Of a stretch of DNA of 64,000 nt, positions 8,423 through 18,113 are shown in pieces. Within the stretch, counting starts at the first letter, position 1, and each line of letters opens with the position of its first letter. Below the pieces are notes generated by a model, which made no database searches, was not told the DNA's origin, and saw nothing but the letters and a program-made list of their open reading frames with translations. A program made the position numbers and the translations under genes. The DNA is from Salinimicrobium sp049680855 (GTDB taxonomy: Bacteria; Bacteroidota; Bacteroidia; Flavobacteriales; Flavobacteriaceae). The stretch covers positions 1,011,693 to 1,075,692 of the forward strand of contig NZ_JBMPGS010000002.1 in the NCBI RefSeq assembly GCF_049680855.1, in the 5' to 3' direction.

Positions 8423-10024
8423 ATGAAAATAAATTATATCAAATCATCGATTCTACTTGTGGCTATCCTGAGCTTAACAGGCTGTACCGATCTGGAGCTT
8501 GAAGAAACAGACTCTATCTTTCGTGAAGATACAGGTGGAGAATTTTCTGGTGTCAGTGATGTTCCCACAGCACTTGTCAACAGCTATAATGCAGTTCGAG
8601 ATAATCTAAATACCCAGGAAAATTTATATGCATTACAGGAAGTTACCACAGATGAAATGTTGGTACCTACAAGAGGAACGGACTGGGGTGACAATGGATT
8701 ATGGCGTAGCCTTCATCAACACACCTGGGATGCCAATCACCAGTTTCTCCTAAACACCTGGAATAATCACAACAGAAATGTTTTTAATATTTCAGAAATA
8801 ATTGCCCCGGAAAGCAATGCAAATGAAGCACAACTTGCCGAGGCTAAGTTTCTGAGAGCATATAATATGTACTGGATTATGGATCTTTTTGGACAGGTAC
8901 CGTTTAGGGAGGTTGATGAAGGTGCAGATGTGGATCCAAGAGTAATGAGCAGAGCTGAAGCCTTTGACTTTGTCATGCAGGATCTTAACGATGCTCTTCC
9001 TAATCTTCCTAATGCAACGCCAGGCCCCGATGCAAATTTTGCCAGTAAGGCTGCTGCGCATTATTTAATGGCTAAAATGTTATTAAACAAACATGTGTAT
9101 TTAGGAAATGCAGAAGCTTCCACCGAAGATATGAATGCGGTGATTGATCATGTAGATGCAATCTCTGCAGCAGGATTTGGGCTTCAGAGTGGCTTTTTTG
9201 AGATTTTTGAACCCTCTGTAGACTCCGAAACGATTTGGTATACGACTACAGGCGTTGGTTCAAGAATATGGAATGGCCTACATTACAACCAGGGCGCTGT
9301 TGGACAGGAAGCAGGTGGCTGGAATGGTTTCACCACCCTTGCAGAATTTTACGAACTCTTTGAAGGACCGCAGGATAGTAACCATCCCAATGTAGGGCAG
9401 GAAGAACGCCGTGGTTTTGTACCTCTTGAAGGAACTACCGTAAGTGGAGCCGAAGGTTTCTTCGAGGGTAACAATGATGCAGACGAGGATGGCTTAATTG
9501 ATGGGTCAGATATTGGAATTGGATTTCTTTATGGACAACAATATGAACTGGATGGAACGATGACACAGGATAGGGCAGGTCAACCTCTTTTTTACACCAA
9601 AGAATTGCCAGGTCTTGTCGGAAACCCTGAGGATTCCGGAATTAGAGTTCTAAAATATCACCCATCTAACGGTGCTTATGCAGAACATATGATCCTGTTT
9701 AGATATGCAGACGCACATTTAATGAAAGCGGAAGCTGTAATGCGCGGTGGAAGTGCCGAGCAGTCTGCTCTTGACCTTGTAAATGAACTCAGAGTTTTAA
9801 GACAGGCAACTCCGCTGTCCTCCCTTACAGAACAAGATATGATCAATGAAAGAGGAAGAGAGCTATATAATGAAATGTGGAGAAGACAGGATCTTGTAAG
9901 ATTCGGTCAGTTTACAGATGAGTATTCATTTAAACCGGAATCTGAAGCATACCGTGTACTTTTCCCAATCCCAACAACAGCGCTTACTTCTAATCCTAAT
10001 TTGGTTCAGAACGAAGGATATTAA
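8423..10024 (+). CDS. SusD/RagB-family nutrient-binding lipoprotein
   Basis: 533 aa. Lipobox LSLTGC with the lipidated Cys near residue 21, followed by acidic residues that favour surface export in Bacteroidota. The TPR-like N-terminal half contains AEAKFLRAYNMYWIMDLFGQ, a typical SusD signature, and the C-terminus has INERGRELYNEMWRRQDLVR plus the family ending FPIPTTAL...NPNLVQNEGY. It forms the lid of the SusC pore. Acidic DxDxDG-type residues around 350 (NNDADEDGLIDGSD) look like a calcium-binding insertion. Followed by a terminator. Confidence 0.95.
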   Translation: MKINYIKSSILLVAILSLTGCTDLELEETDSIFREDTGGEFSGVSDVPTALVNSYNAVRDNLNTQENLYALQEVTTDEMLVPTRGTDWGDNGLWRSLHQHTWDANHQFLLNTWNNHNRNVFNISEIIAPESNANEAQLAEAKFLRAYNMYWIMDLFGQVPFREVDEGADVDPRVMSRAEAFDFVMQDLNDALPNLPNATPGPDANFASKAAAHYLMAKMLLNKHVYLGNAEASTEDMNAVIDHVDAISAAGFGLQSGFFEIFEPSVDSETIWYTTTGVGSRIWNGLHYNQGAVGQEAGGWNGFTTLAEFYELFEGPQDSNHPNVGQEERRGFVPLEGTTVSGAEGFFEGNNDADEDGLIDGSDIGIGFLYGQQYELDGTMTQDRAGQPLFYTKELPGLVGNPEDSGIRVLKYHPSNGAYAEHMILFRYADAHLMKAEAVMRGGSAEQSALDLVNELRVLRQATPLSSLTEQDMINERGRELYNEMWRRQDLVRFGQFTDEYSFKPESEAYRVLFPIPTTALTSNPNLVQNEGY

Positions 10025-10042
10025 TAGATCAGATATTAATCT

Positions 10043-10083
10043 AAAGAGGCTTAAGAGAATCGTTTTCTTAAGTCTCTTTTTTT
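10043..10083 (+). terminator. Terminator after susD
   Basis: AAAGAGGCTTAAGAGA pairs imperfectly with TCTTAAGTCTCTTT around a short loop and ends in a run of T. It separates the SusC/SusD pair from the FG-GAP genes, although partial read-through is possible. Confidence 0.75.
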
Positions 10084-10145
10084 ATACCACACCTGGTATT
10101 TTTCTTTTAAATTGTGAAAGAAATATTAAAGGTTAAAGTTACCGC

Positions 10146-13100
10146 ATGTCATTAAGTACCTCTATAGAACCATGGTTCCGAAAAACCTTCTTAATTATAG
10201 CTTTTTCGGCTCTACTCCTCTCCTGCTCTAATTCTGAAGAAAATCCAAAAGATCCTCAAAATGAAAAAGAGTATTTCTTTACGAAAATGGATTCTTCTGA
10301 AACAGGCTTGAATTTCACCAACCGCGTACAAAATGAAAAAGATTTCAACATCTTCAAATACAGGAACTTTTACAATGGTGCCGGTGTTGGAATAGGAGAT
10401 ATCAACAACGACGGACTTCCTGATGTTTACCTTACTTCAAACATGGGTGAAAATAAGTTGTATCTTAATAAAGGAAACTTCAAATTTGAAGATATTACAG
10501 ATGATTCCGGTACTGGTGGAAACCGTTCCTGGTCCACCGGCGTAACTATGATAGATCTCAATCACGACGGATTCTTAGACATTTACGTGAGCAACGCCGG
10601 AAACATTGAAGGGGATGACCGCCACAATGAACTTTTTATTAATAATGGAGATTTAACCTTTACCGAAAGGGCTGCGGAATATAATTTAGACGAAGATGGA
10701 TTTACCACCCATGCAGCATTTTTTGATTATGATAATGATGGTGATCTTGATGCTTACATTTTAAACAACAGCTTTATTCCTGTTTCCAGTTTAGGTTACA
10801 CTAATAAAAGAGATCTTAGAAGCGAAAATTGGGATCTTCCTGAATTATTTAAAGGAGGTGGCGACAAACTGCTTCAAAACAACAATGGGAAATTTCAGGA
10901 TGTAAGTGAAAAAGCAGGAATTTACGGCAGCCTTATAGGTTTTGGCTTGGGGGTGACCGTGGGAGATGTCAATAATGATCTTCTTCCTGATATTTATGTC
11001 TCTAATGATTTTTACGAAAGGGATTATTTGTACATCAACCAGGGTAATGGAACTTTTTCAGAGGAAATAAAAAACTACATCTCACACCTTAGTCTGTCTT
11101 CTATGGGCGCCGATATGGCTGACATTAACAATGATGGATATCCTGAAATTTTCGTTACCGACATGCTTCCCGAAAGTGATGAACGGCTTAAAAACACCAG
11201 CGAATTTGAAAGATACGATCTGTACAAACGCAAAGTAGATAATGATTTTTATCACCAGTACATGCAAAACACGCTGCAGTTGAACAATGCCAACAATAGC
11301 TTCTCTGAAATAGCATTTTACAGTGGTGTTGCTCAAACCGACTGGAGCTGGGGTGCCCTCATTTTTGATATGGACAATGACGGCTATAAAGACATTTATG
11401 TGAGCAACGGAATCTACCATGACCTCACAAACCAGGATTTTATGGACTTTTTTGCTAATGAATTTCTTCAGGAAATGGTTTTAACGGGAAAAAAGAAAGA
11501 ATTTGATTCTATTCTCAATAAAATGCCCAGCACTCCTGTTTCCAACTATGCTTTCCGTAATAATCAGGATCTTAGCTTCTCAAATGAAACCGAAAAATGG
11601 GGTTTTTCAGAACCTAGTTTTTCCAACGGTTCAGCATATGGCGATCTTGACAATGACGGCGACCTGGATCTCATTGTAAATAATGTCAACCAGGAGCTTT
11701 TTGTCTACAGGAATAATGCTGAGAAAGAAACAGCCAATAATTACCTGAAATTAAAACTTAAAGGCAGCGGTAATAACACTTTTGGGATTGGCAGCAAAGT
11801 CAGGCTCCATGTAGAAGAAAAGGTAATTACACAAGATCTTATTCCCACCCGTGGCTTCCAATCTTCCATTGCTTATGAGCTCGTTTTTGGCCTTGGTGAC
11901 AAGAAAATAGTAGATTCCCTTCAGGTGATATGGCCTAATCAAATGACTCAAGTAAAAAAGAACATTGCTGCCAATCAGCTGCTGGTACTGGATCAAAACG
12001 AAGCTACACAAGAGTACACCGCTCCTCATATTCCGAAGAAAAAACTATTAACAACAATAGATCATAACCTGCCGGCGCATGAAGAAGATAATTATGTAGA
12101 TTTTGATTATGAAGGCCTTATACATAAAATGTTGTCCCGCGAAGGTCCGGCCATAGCTGTCGCCGATATTAACAACGACGGAAAAGAAGACCTCTTTATG
12201 GGTGGTGCGCGTAATAACCCTGCACGCCTTTACTTAAATAAGGGTAATGGATCTTATAAAGAAATTAGAAATGATGCTTTGGAAAAAGATGCAGCCCTTG
12301 AAGATACCGATGCTGCTTTTGCCGATGTTAATGGTGACGGACTTTTGGATTTAATTGTGGCTTCTGGCGGAAACAACCGCTATGCTGATAAAGACTATTA
12401 CCAGACCAGAATCTACCTCAATGAAAAGAACGGCAGCTTTTCAGCTTCTGAAGCAACTATTCCTTCCACCGGGCACAATTCGGCTGTCATAGCGCCTTAT
12501 GATTACGATGAGGATGGTGATATAGATCTTTTTGTTGGCGCCAGAAGCGTGCCGGGGATTTTTGGGATTGATCCGCAACACCAGCTGCTCGAAAATGATG
12601 GTTCTGGAAGATTTTCTGACGTGACAGAAGCAAAAGCTTATGAACTTACACAGGCGGGAATGATTACCAAAGCCACATGGAAAGATATGGATGGTGACCA
12701 GCGGGATGACCTGATTATCGTTGGAGACTGGATTGCTCCAAAAATTTTCCTGAATAAAAAAGCAGGTCTATTACCATACAAAACATCTTTAGAAGATCTT
12801 ACAGGTTCCTGGACAGGACTTGCAGCCGAAGATCTTAACAATGATGGAAGAATAGACCTCATCCTGGGGAACAGGGGCACCAATTCTTTTTACAATCCTA
12901 AGCAAAAGGAACCAGTAAAAATGTATGTCAACGATTTTGACAACAATGGTACGATAGAACAAATCTCTACGCAACCAATAAATGGAAAAGATGTACCTAT
13001 TCATTTACGAAGAGAGCTTTCGGGGCAAATAGCATCTCTGAAAAAACAAAATCTTAAGTTTTCTGAATACGCCACAAAATCTATAGAAGACCTTTTTCCG

Positions 13101-13520
13101 AAAGAAATTCTGGATAATTCCATTGTTCGGGAAGTATCCACTTTTAAAAGTGTGATTGCCTACAATAATGGTGATGGGACATTTACAATCGAAGAATTGC
13201 CTGCTGAAGTTCAATTTTCCTGTATTTACGCAATCGCAACGCTTAACAATAAAAATGGTCAGAAAGATATTTTAATGGCAGGAAATAATTTCGACCTGAA
13301 ACCCCAGTTTTCAAGAATGGATGCCAATCATGGAATCCTGCTCAGGAAAAATACAGAAGGAAAATACAAGGTGAAAAATCAAGAAGAAAGTGGTTTTAAG
13401 GTAAGAGGACAGGTGAGAGACCTACAGGTTTTTCAAAATAACAATGGCCAAAAATATGTTTTGGCGGCTATTAACAGTGAAACACCCCAAATTTTTAAGC
13501 TCGATGAGGAGAATTTTTAA
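10146..13520 (+). CDS. Large FG-GAP/VCBS repeat lipoprotein with ASPIC/UnbV domain (copy 1)
   Basis: 1124 aa surface-type lipoprotein, lipobox LLLSC near residue 27. At least a dozen FG-GAP repeats with calcium-loop motifs (DINNDGLPDVY, DYDNDGDLDAY, DLDNDGDLDLIV) predict two beta-propellers. Between them, around residues 540-620, GIGSKVRLHVEEKV and TRGFQSS...LVFGLGDKK match the ASPIC/UnbV (CRTAC1-like) domain. Such proteins are abundant beside SusC/SusD genes in marine Bacteroidota; binding or presentation of extracellular ligands is suspected but no catalytic role is proven. Overlaps its paralogue downstream by 17 bp, so translation is probably coupled. Confidence 0.9.
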   Translation: MSLSTSIEPWFRKTFLIIAFSALLLSCSNSEENPKDPQNEKEYFFTKMDSSETGLNFTNRVQNEKDFNIFKYRNFYNGAGVGIGDINNDGLPDVYLTSNMGENKLYLNKGNFKFEDITDDSGTGGNRSWSTGVTMIDLNHDGFLDIYVSNAGNIEGDDRHNELFINNGDLTFTERAAEYNLDEDGFTTHAAFFDYDNDGDLDAYILNNSFIPVSSLGYTNKRDLRSENWDLPELFKGGGDKLLQNNNGKFQDVSEKAGIYGSLIGFGLGVTVGDVNNDLLPDIYVSNDFYERDYLYINQGNGTFSEEIKNYISHLSLSSMGADMADINNDGYPEIFVTDMLPESDERLKNTSEFERYDLYKRKVDNDFYHQYMQNTLQLNNANNSFSEIAFYSGVAQTDWSWGALIFDMDNDGYKDIYVSNGIYHDLTNQDFMDFFANEFLQEMVLTGKKKEFDSILNKMPSTPVSNYAFRNNQDLSFSNETEKWGFSEPSFSNGSAYGDLDNDGDLDLIVNNVNQELFVYRNNAEKETANNYLKLKLKGSGNNTFGIGSKVRLHVEEKVITQDLIPTRGFQSSIAYELVFGLGDKKIVDSLQVIWPNQMTQVKKNIAANQLLVLDQNEATQEYTAPHIPKKKLLTTIDHNLPAHEEDNYVDFDYEGLIHKMLSREGPAIAVADINNDGKEDLFMGGARNNPARLYLNKGNGSYKEIRNDALEKDAALEDTDAAFADVNGDGLLDLIVASGGNNRYADKDYYQTRIYLNEKNGSFSASEATIPSTGHNSAVIAPYDYDEDGDIDLFVGARSVPGIFGIDPQHQLLENDGSGRFSDVTEAKAYELTQAGMITKATWKDMDGDQRDDLIIVGDWIAPKIFLNKKAGLLPYKTSLEDLTGSWTGLAAEDLNNDGRIDLILGNRGTNSFYNPKQKEPVKMYVNDFDNNGTIEQISTQPINGKDVPIHLRRELSGQIASLKKQNLKFSEYATKSIEDLFPKEILDNSIVREVSTFKSVIAYNNGDGTFTIEELPAEVQFSCIYAIATLNNKNGQKDILMAGNNFDLKPQFSRMDANHGILLRKNTEGKYKVKNQEESGFKVRGQVRDLQVFQNNNGQKYVLAAINSETPQIFKLDEENF

Positions 13521-16500
13521 TCTTGTCATACTGGTAATTGTATTTTTGGGCTGTTCAGAAGAAAAGGAGAAGCTCCTGTTTACAAATGTTCCGCCATCAG
13601 TTTCCAATATAGATTTTTCGAACAATCTCACCCAAACCAATGCGCTTAATATTCTGGACTATCTCTACTATTATAACGGCGGAGGCGTAGCCATTGGGGA
13701 TATCAATAATGATGGGCTGGAAGATATTTATTTCACCGGAAACCAGGTTTCAAATAAACTTTACCTGAACAAGGGTAACATGCAGTTTGAAGATATTACT
13801 GAATCAGCAGGCGTAGCAGGAAAATCTGACTGGAACACTGGAGTTACCATGGCTGATGTGAATGGAGATAAATATCTCGATATATATGTCACTGCTGTAG
13901 TTGGAATAAATGGTTTGAGAGGCCGCAATGAGCTCTTCATCAACAACGGCAACAATACTTTTACCGAGAGTGCCGAAGCCTTTAAGCTTGACCTTCAAAA
14001 TTATTCGTCAAATTCGGCATTTTTCGATTATGACAACGACGGCGATTTAGATATGTACCTGCTCAATCATGCCGTGCACACGGTAAATACGTATGGCCCT
14101 GCCGAAATTAGAAATACCCGAAAAGAAGAGAGCGGCGATAAATTGTTGAGAAACGACAATGGTTACTTTACTGATGTTAGCGAAGAAGCGGGTATTTACG
14201 GCGGAGCAAACAGTTATGGCCTGGGCCTGGCCACTGCCGATTTTAACAACGACGGGTTCACAGATATTTATGTGAGTAACGATTTTCACGAAGATGATTA
14301 CTACTACATCAACAACGGCGACGGAACTTTTTCTGAAAAATTAAAAGAAAAATTCGGGCACGTAAGCCGCTTTTCAATGGGCAGTGACGTTGCCGATATC
14401 AATGCCGATGGTTATATGGATATCTTAACCCTGGACATGCTTCCGCAGGATGAAAAAGTTCTAAAATCATCTATGGGCGACGATCCGTTAGATTTACATA
14501 ACATGAAGATCGACCGTCTCAATTACCATCACCAGTACTCCCGTAATATGCTGCAGGTTAACAGGGATGGGGCATATTTTCAGGAAACAGGACTTTCAAG
14601 CGGCCTTGCAGCTACCGACTGGAGCTGGTCTGCACTTTTTGCAGATTACGATCAGGATGGAACCCAGGATGTTTTCATTGCCACCGGAATTCCAAAACGC
14701 CCAAATGATCTTGACTACATAAAATACGTCTCCAGTGAGCAAATCAGGAAAAAAATAACTACTACAAAACTGGTCGACCAGAAAGCGTTAGATAAAATGC
14801 CTTCGGGAGCGATTCACAACTACCTGCTGCGTGGGGAAAAAGAGCTAAAGTTTTCAGATAAATCTGGTGAATGGATCTCACGCGATCCCATCATTTCTAC
14901 CGGCGCTGCCTATGCAGATCTTGACAATGACGGCGATCTTGACCTGGTAACCAATAATATAGATCATCCTGCCACTCTTTATCGCAACAACCTCAACAAT
15001 TTTTCCTCCTTTTTAAAGGTACGTTTTGATCATCCTGCCCCTAATACCTTTGGTATTGGAACGAAAGTGTATGCCTACAGCAATGGTAAACAACAGGCAC
15101 AGCAGTTATACACCTCCCGCGGATTTCAATCTTCCTCCTCTCCTCTTCTCCATTTTGGATTTGAGGAAGGTCAAAAAGTAGATTCCCTTCTTATCATTTG
15201 GCCAGACAACACTTACCAGTTAGAAAGAAATATCCCGCTGAACGAGACCCTGGTAATATCTCCAATTTCAGGAGCCAAAAAGGTGGATTATCAAAGCATT
15301 TTTCCGAAGCATGAACAGTGGTTCCAAAAAGTAGATTCTATTAACGGAATGGATTTCGTCCACGAGGAAAACTCCTACATAGATTTTAATCGGCAGAAAC
15401 TTATTCCCTATCGCATTTCTGACCGCGGGCCGGCTGTGGCGGTAAAAGACCTGAATGGCGACGGAAAACAGGATATTTTCTTCGGAAATTCCAAGTGGAA
15501 ACCCGCCAGAATCTATTTACAAACCAACAATGGTTTTAGAGAAGAGATATTTTCTGCACTAAAGAACGATTCAATTGCCGAAGATGTTTCCGCAGTCATT
15601 GAAGATTTTAATTCAGATTCCAAAAATGACATTTTTGTCGTCTCTTCAGGAGGTGAGTTTTCGGGAGAAAGTGAAGCGCTACTCGACAGGTTTTATATTT
15701 CTGACAACAAAGACTTCAAAAAAGGTTCTCTCCCCTCCTATTTTGAAAATGGTGCTGTAGTTCGTGCGGCAGACTATAACAAAGACGGAAAAAAAGACAT
15801 TTTTGTGGGAGGCGGCGCCGTTTCCAGCGATTTTGGAAGCATTCCTAACTCATACCTATTGCAGAATAACGGCAAAAACTTTTCAATTGTTGAAAACAGC
15901 GAGCTAAAAAAGACAGGAATGGTGACCGATGCCGTTTGGATAGATTTTGACAATGATGGCTGGGAAGATCTCATCGTTGTTGGTGAATGGATGTCTCCGC
16001 AATTCTTCAGAAATGATAAAGGAAGTCTCAAAAAGATCACTTCTGAAGTAATTTCTGGGAAGTTGAAAGGCTTATGGCAAAGCATCATACCTTTTGACAT
16101 CAACCAGGATGGAAAAATAGATTATTTGCTTGGCAACTGGGGAGACAATACAAAATTTACGGCTTCTGAAGAGTTTCCGCTAAAAATGTACTATTCAGAC
16201 TTTGATAAAAATGGTAGTACAGAAACCATTCTCGCATATGCCAAAAATGGCAAATATTATCCTCTTTCAGGATTAGATGAACTTAGCAGTCAGTTGTCAT
16301 ATTTACGTAAAAAATTCCCATCTTATAATGAATTTGCAGGAAAAACAATTCATGAAATATTTGATGAACAACAAATAAAAAACTCCAAAGTTTTAGAAAT
16401 TAACACTTTATCATCTGGATATTTGCTGAATCAAAACGGAAAGTTTACATTTAAAGCCTTTAAAATGCCTTTACAGGTTGCTCCTATCACAAGCTTTCTT

Positions 16501-16767
16501 AAAGCAGATTTTAATGGAGATTCTCAGGAGGAAGTAATGGCAGCAGGGAATTATTTTGGGGTAACACCTTATCATGGAAGATTTGACGGCCTTGCCGGAA
16601 ATATTATAACTGCAGGCGGACAGATCCTGGAAGGCGGTGAACTGGGAATCAATCTTACTCAAAAAGCCGTGAGACACCTGGATATAATTAACATAAAGGA
16701 TAGCAGGTATCTTATGGTTACCTTCAATAACCGGAAACCTGAATTTTACAAAATAATGAACGAATGA
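13504..16767 (+). CDS. Large FG-GAP/VCBS repeat lipoprotein with ASPIC/UnbV domain (copy 2)
   Basis: About 1087 aa, a paralogue of the preceding gene with the same layout: N-terminal FG-GAP propeller (DINNDGLEDIYFTGN), central ASPIC/UnbV segment (FGIGTKVYAYSNGK, TSRGFQSSSS, SLLIIWPDN) and a second propeller (DFDNDGWEDLIVVGEW). The ATG at 13504 is chosen because it starts MRRIFNLVILVIVFLGCSEE, a textbook lipoprotein signal; an upstream in-frame ATG at 13444 would bury it. The start overlaps the upstream stop by 17 bp and its own stop overlaps the next ATG by 4 bp. The two copies have diverged widely, so the duplication is old. Confidence 0.9.
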   Translation: MRRIFNLVILVIVFLGCSEEKEKLLFTNVPPSVSNIDFSNNLTQTNALNILDYLYYYNGGGVAIGDINNDGLEDIYFTGNQVSNKLYLNKGNMQFEDITESAGVAGKSDWNTGVTMADVNGDKYLDIYVTAVVGINGLRGRNELFINNGNNTFTESAEAFKLDLQNYSSNSAFFDYDNDGDLDMYLLNHAVHTVNTYGPAEIRNTRKEESGDKLLRNDNGYFTDVSEEAGIYGGANSYGLGLATADFNNDGFTDIYVSNDFHEDDYYYINNGDGTFSEKLKEKFGHVSRFSMGSDVADINADGYMDILTLDMLPQDEKVLKSSMGDDPLDLHNMKIDRLNYHHQYSRNMLQVNRDGAYFQETGLSSGLAATDWSWSALFADYDQDGTQDVFIATGIPKRPNDLDYIKYVSSEQIRKKITTTKLVDQKALDKMPSGAIHNYLLRGEKELKFSDKSGEWISRDPIISTGAAYADLDNDGDLDLVTNNIDHPATLYRNNLNNFSSFLKVRFDHPAPNTFGIGTKVYAYSNGKQQAQQLYTSRGFQSSSSPLLHFGFEEGQKVDSLLIIWPDNTYQLERNIPLNETLVISPISGAKKVDYQSIFPKHEQWFQKVDSINGMDFVHEENSYIDFNRQKLIPYRISDRGPAVAVKDLNGDGKQDIFFGNSKWKPARIYLQTNNGFREEIFSALKNDSIAEDVSAVIEDFNSDSKNDIFVVSSGGEFSGESEALLDRFYISDNKDFKKGSLPSYFENGAVVRAADYNKDGKKDIFVGGGAVSSDFGSIPNSYLLQNNGKNFSIVENSELKKTGMVTDAVWIDFDNDGWEDLIVVGEWMSPQFFRNDKGSLKKITSEVISGKLKGLWQSIIPFDINQDGKIDYLLGNWGDNTKFTASEEFPLKMYYSDFDKNGSTETILAYAKNGKYYPLSGLDELSSQLSYLRKKFPSYNEFAGKTIHEIFDEQQIKNSKVLEINTLSSGYLLNQNGKFTFKAFKMPLQVAPITSFLKADFNGDSQEEVMAAGNYFGVTPYHGRFDGLAGNIITAGGQILEGGELGINLTQKAVRHLDIINIKDSRYLMVTFNNRKPEFYKIMNE

Positions 16768-18113
16768 AACGCATTTTGCTATTTGTGCTTGTAGTTTTCC
16801 TTTTTTCCGGCTGCGAAAAAGAGGAAAAACCTCTCGAGGTCACAGCACAGGATTATCATAAGGCCGTAGATAAAATTACAGATATCATGGTTCACGACAT
16901 CTTTTCTCCGCCGGTGGCCAGCAGGATCTACGCCTATTCAAACATTGCCTCTTATGAGATCATTGCAGCTAATAATCCCTCTTATGAATCTTTTGCATCC
17001 ACCTATAAGGATTTTACTTCCATTCCTCCCGCAGATGCTTCAAAGAAGGTCAATATAAAATTGGCTGCACTTATGGCACAGCTGGAAATTGGAAAGCAAT
17101 TGATCTTTTCAGAAGAGCGTATTACTAAATATCAAGACAGTCTGTACGGCATCTGGAAAGAGCAAAATGAACAGACTTTTATTGATTCTCAGGATTATGC
17201 CATGCAGGTAACCGCTAAGCTTAAAGAATGGATCAACGAAGATAATTACAAGGAAACGCGTACAATGCCCAAATTTTCGGTCTATTCTGATGATCCTTCC
17301 AGATGGCAACCTACGCCGCCCACTTATATGGATGGGATTGAACCGCATTGGGAAAAGATAAGGACCTTTTCCATTGATTCCGCTTCGCAATTTCGGCCAC
17401 TACCGCCGCCTGAATTCTCCATGGAAGAAAATACCGCTTTCTATGATGAACTCCTCGAAGTTTATAACGTACGTAATGAAATGGATAAAATGGGAGATAC
17501 CTCTGAAGAAATTGAAATAGCTCGTTTCTGGGATTGCAATCCATATGTTTCCACCCAAAGAGGACATCTCATGTTCGCCACCAAGAAAATTACCCCCGGC
17601 GGCCACTGGATTGGCGTTTGCAAAATTGCAGCCCAAAAGAGTAACTTAAACTTTGAAGAAACTTCCTATGCCTATGCTGCTACTTCTATTGCCATTGCAG
17701 ACGGGTTCATCTCCTGCTGGAAAGAAAAGTACCGAAGTGAACTCGTGAGGCCCGAAACTCTTATTAATAAATATGTAGATGAAAATTGGAGCCCTGTACT
17801 GCAAACCCCGCCCTTCCCTGAATATCCCAGCGGACACTCCGTAGTTTCAGGAGCGGCAGCCACCGTACTCACCCAGCTGTTTGGCGAAAACTTTTACTAC
17901 GAAGACGACACCGAAGTTCCTTATGGCCTACCCGTAAGAAGCTTCTCCTCCTTCAATAAAGCGGCTGAAGAAGCAGCCATTAGCCGACTATACGGTGGAA
18001 TTCATTACCGTGCTGCCATAGAACAGGGACTCATTCAGGGTCGGGAATTAGGCTCTTTTGTCGTACACGACCTGAAAGTCCAGAACTTGCGCCAATCTAC
18101 AGCAGGACTATAA
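16764..18113 (+). CDS. Vanadium-dependent haloperoxidase / PAP2-superfamily lipoprotein
   Basis: 449 aa, lipobox LFSGC near residue 17. The C-terminal half carries the full vanadate/phosphate site of the superfamily: K-x6-RP (KYRSELVRP, about residues 322-330), YPSGHS (about 354-359) and SR-x5-H (SRLYGGIH, about 408-415). These are shared by vanadium haloperoxidases and acid phosphatases, so the sequence alone does not tell halide oxidation from phosphatase activity; the helical N-terminal half resembles the haloperoxidase-type bacterial family. ATGA overlap with the preceding gene shows operon membership. Periplasmic or surface location expected. Confidence 0.88.
   Translation: MKRILLFVLVVFLFSGCEKEEKPLEVTAQDYHKAVDKITDIMVHDIFSPPVASRIYAYSNIASYEIIAANNPSYESFASTYKDFTSIPPADASKKVNIKLAALMAQLEIGKQLIFSEERITKYQDSLYGIWKEQNEQTFIDSQDYAMQVTAKLKEWINEDNYKETRTMPKFSVYSDDPSRWQPTPPTYMDGIEPHWEKIRTFSIDSASQFRPLPPPEFSMEENTAFYDELLEVYNVRNEMDKMGDTSEEIEIARFWDCNPYVSTQRGHLMFATKKITPGGHWIGVCKIAAQKSNLNFEETSYAYAATSIAIADGFISCWKEKYRSELVRPETLINKYVDENWSPVLQTPPFPEYPSGHSVVSGAAATVLTQLFGENFYYEDDTEVPYGLPVRSFSSFNKAAEEAAISRLYGGIHYRAAIEQGLIQGRELGSFVVHDLKVQNLRQSTAGL

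Noticed and set aside
13444..13503. Upstream start for the second FG-GAP protein
   Set aside because: It would place 20 residues before a perfect lipoprotein signal and lies inside the upstream gene.
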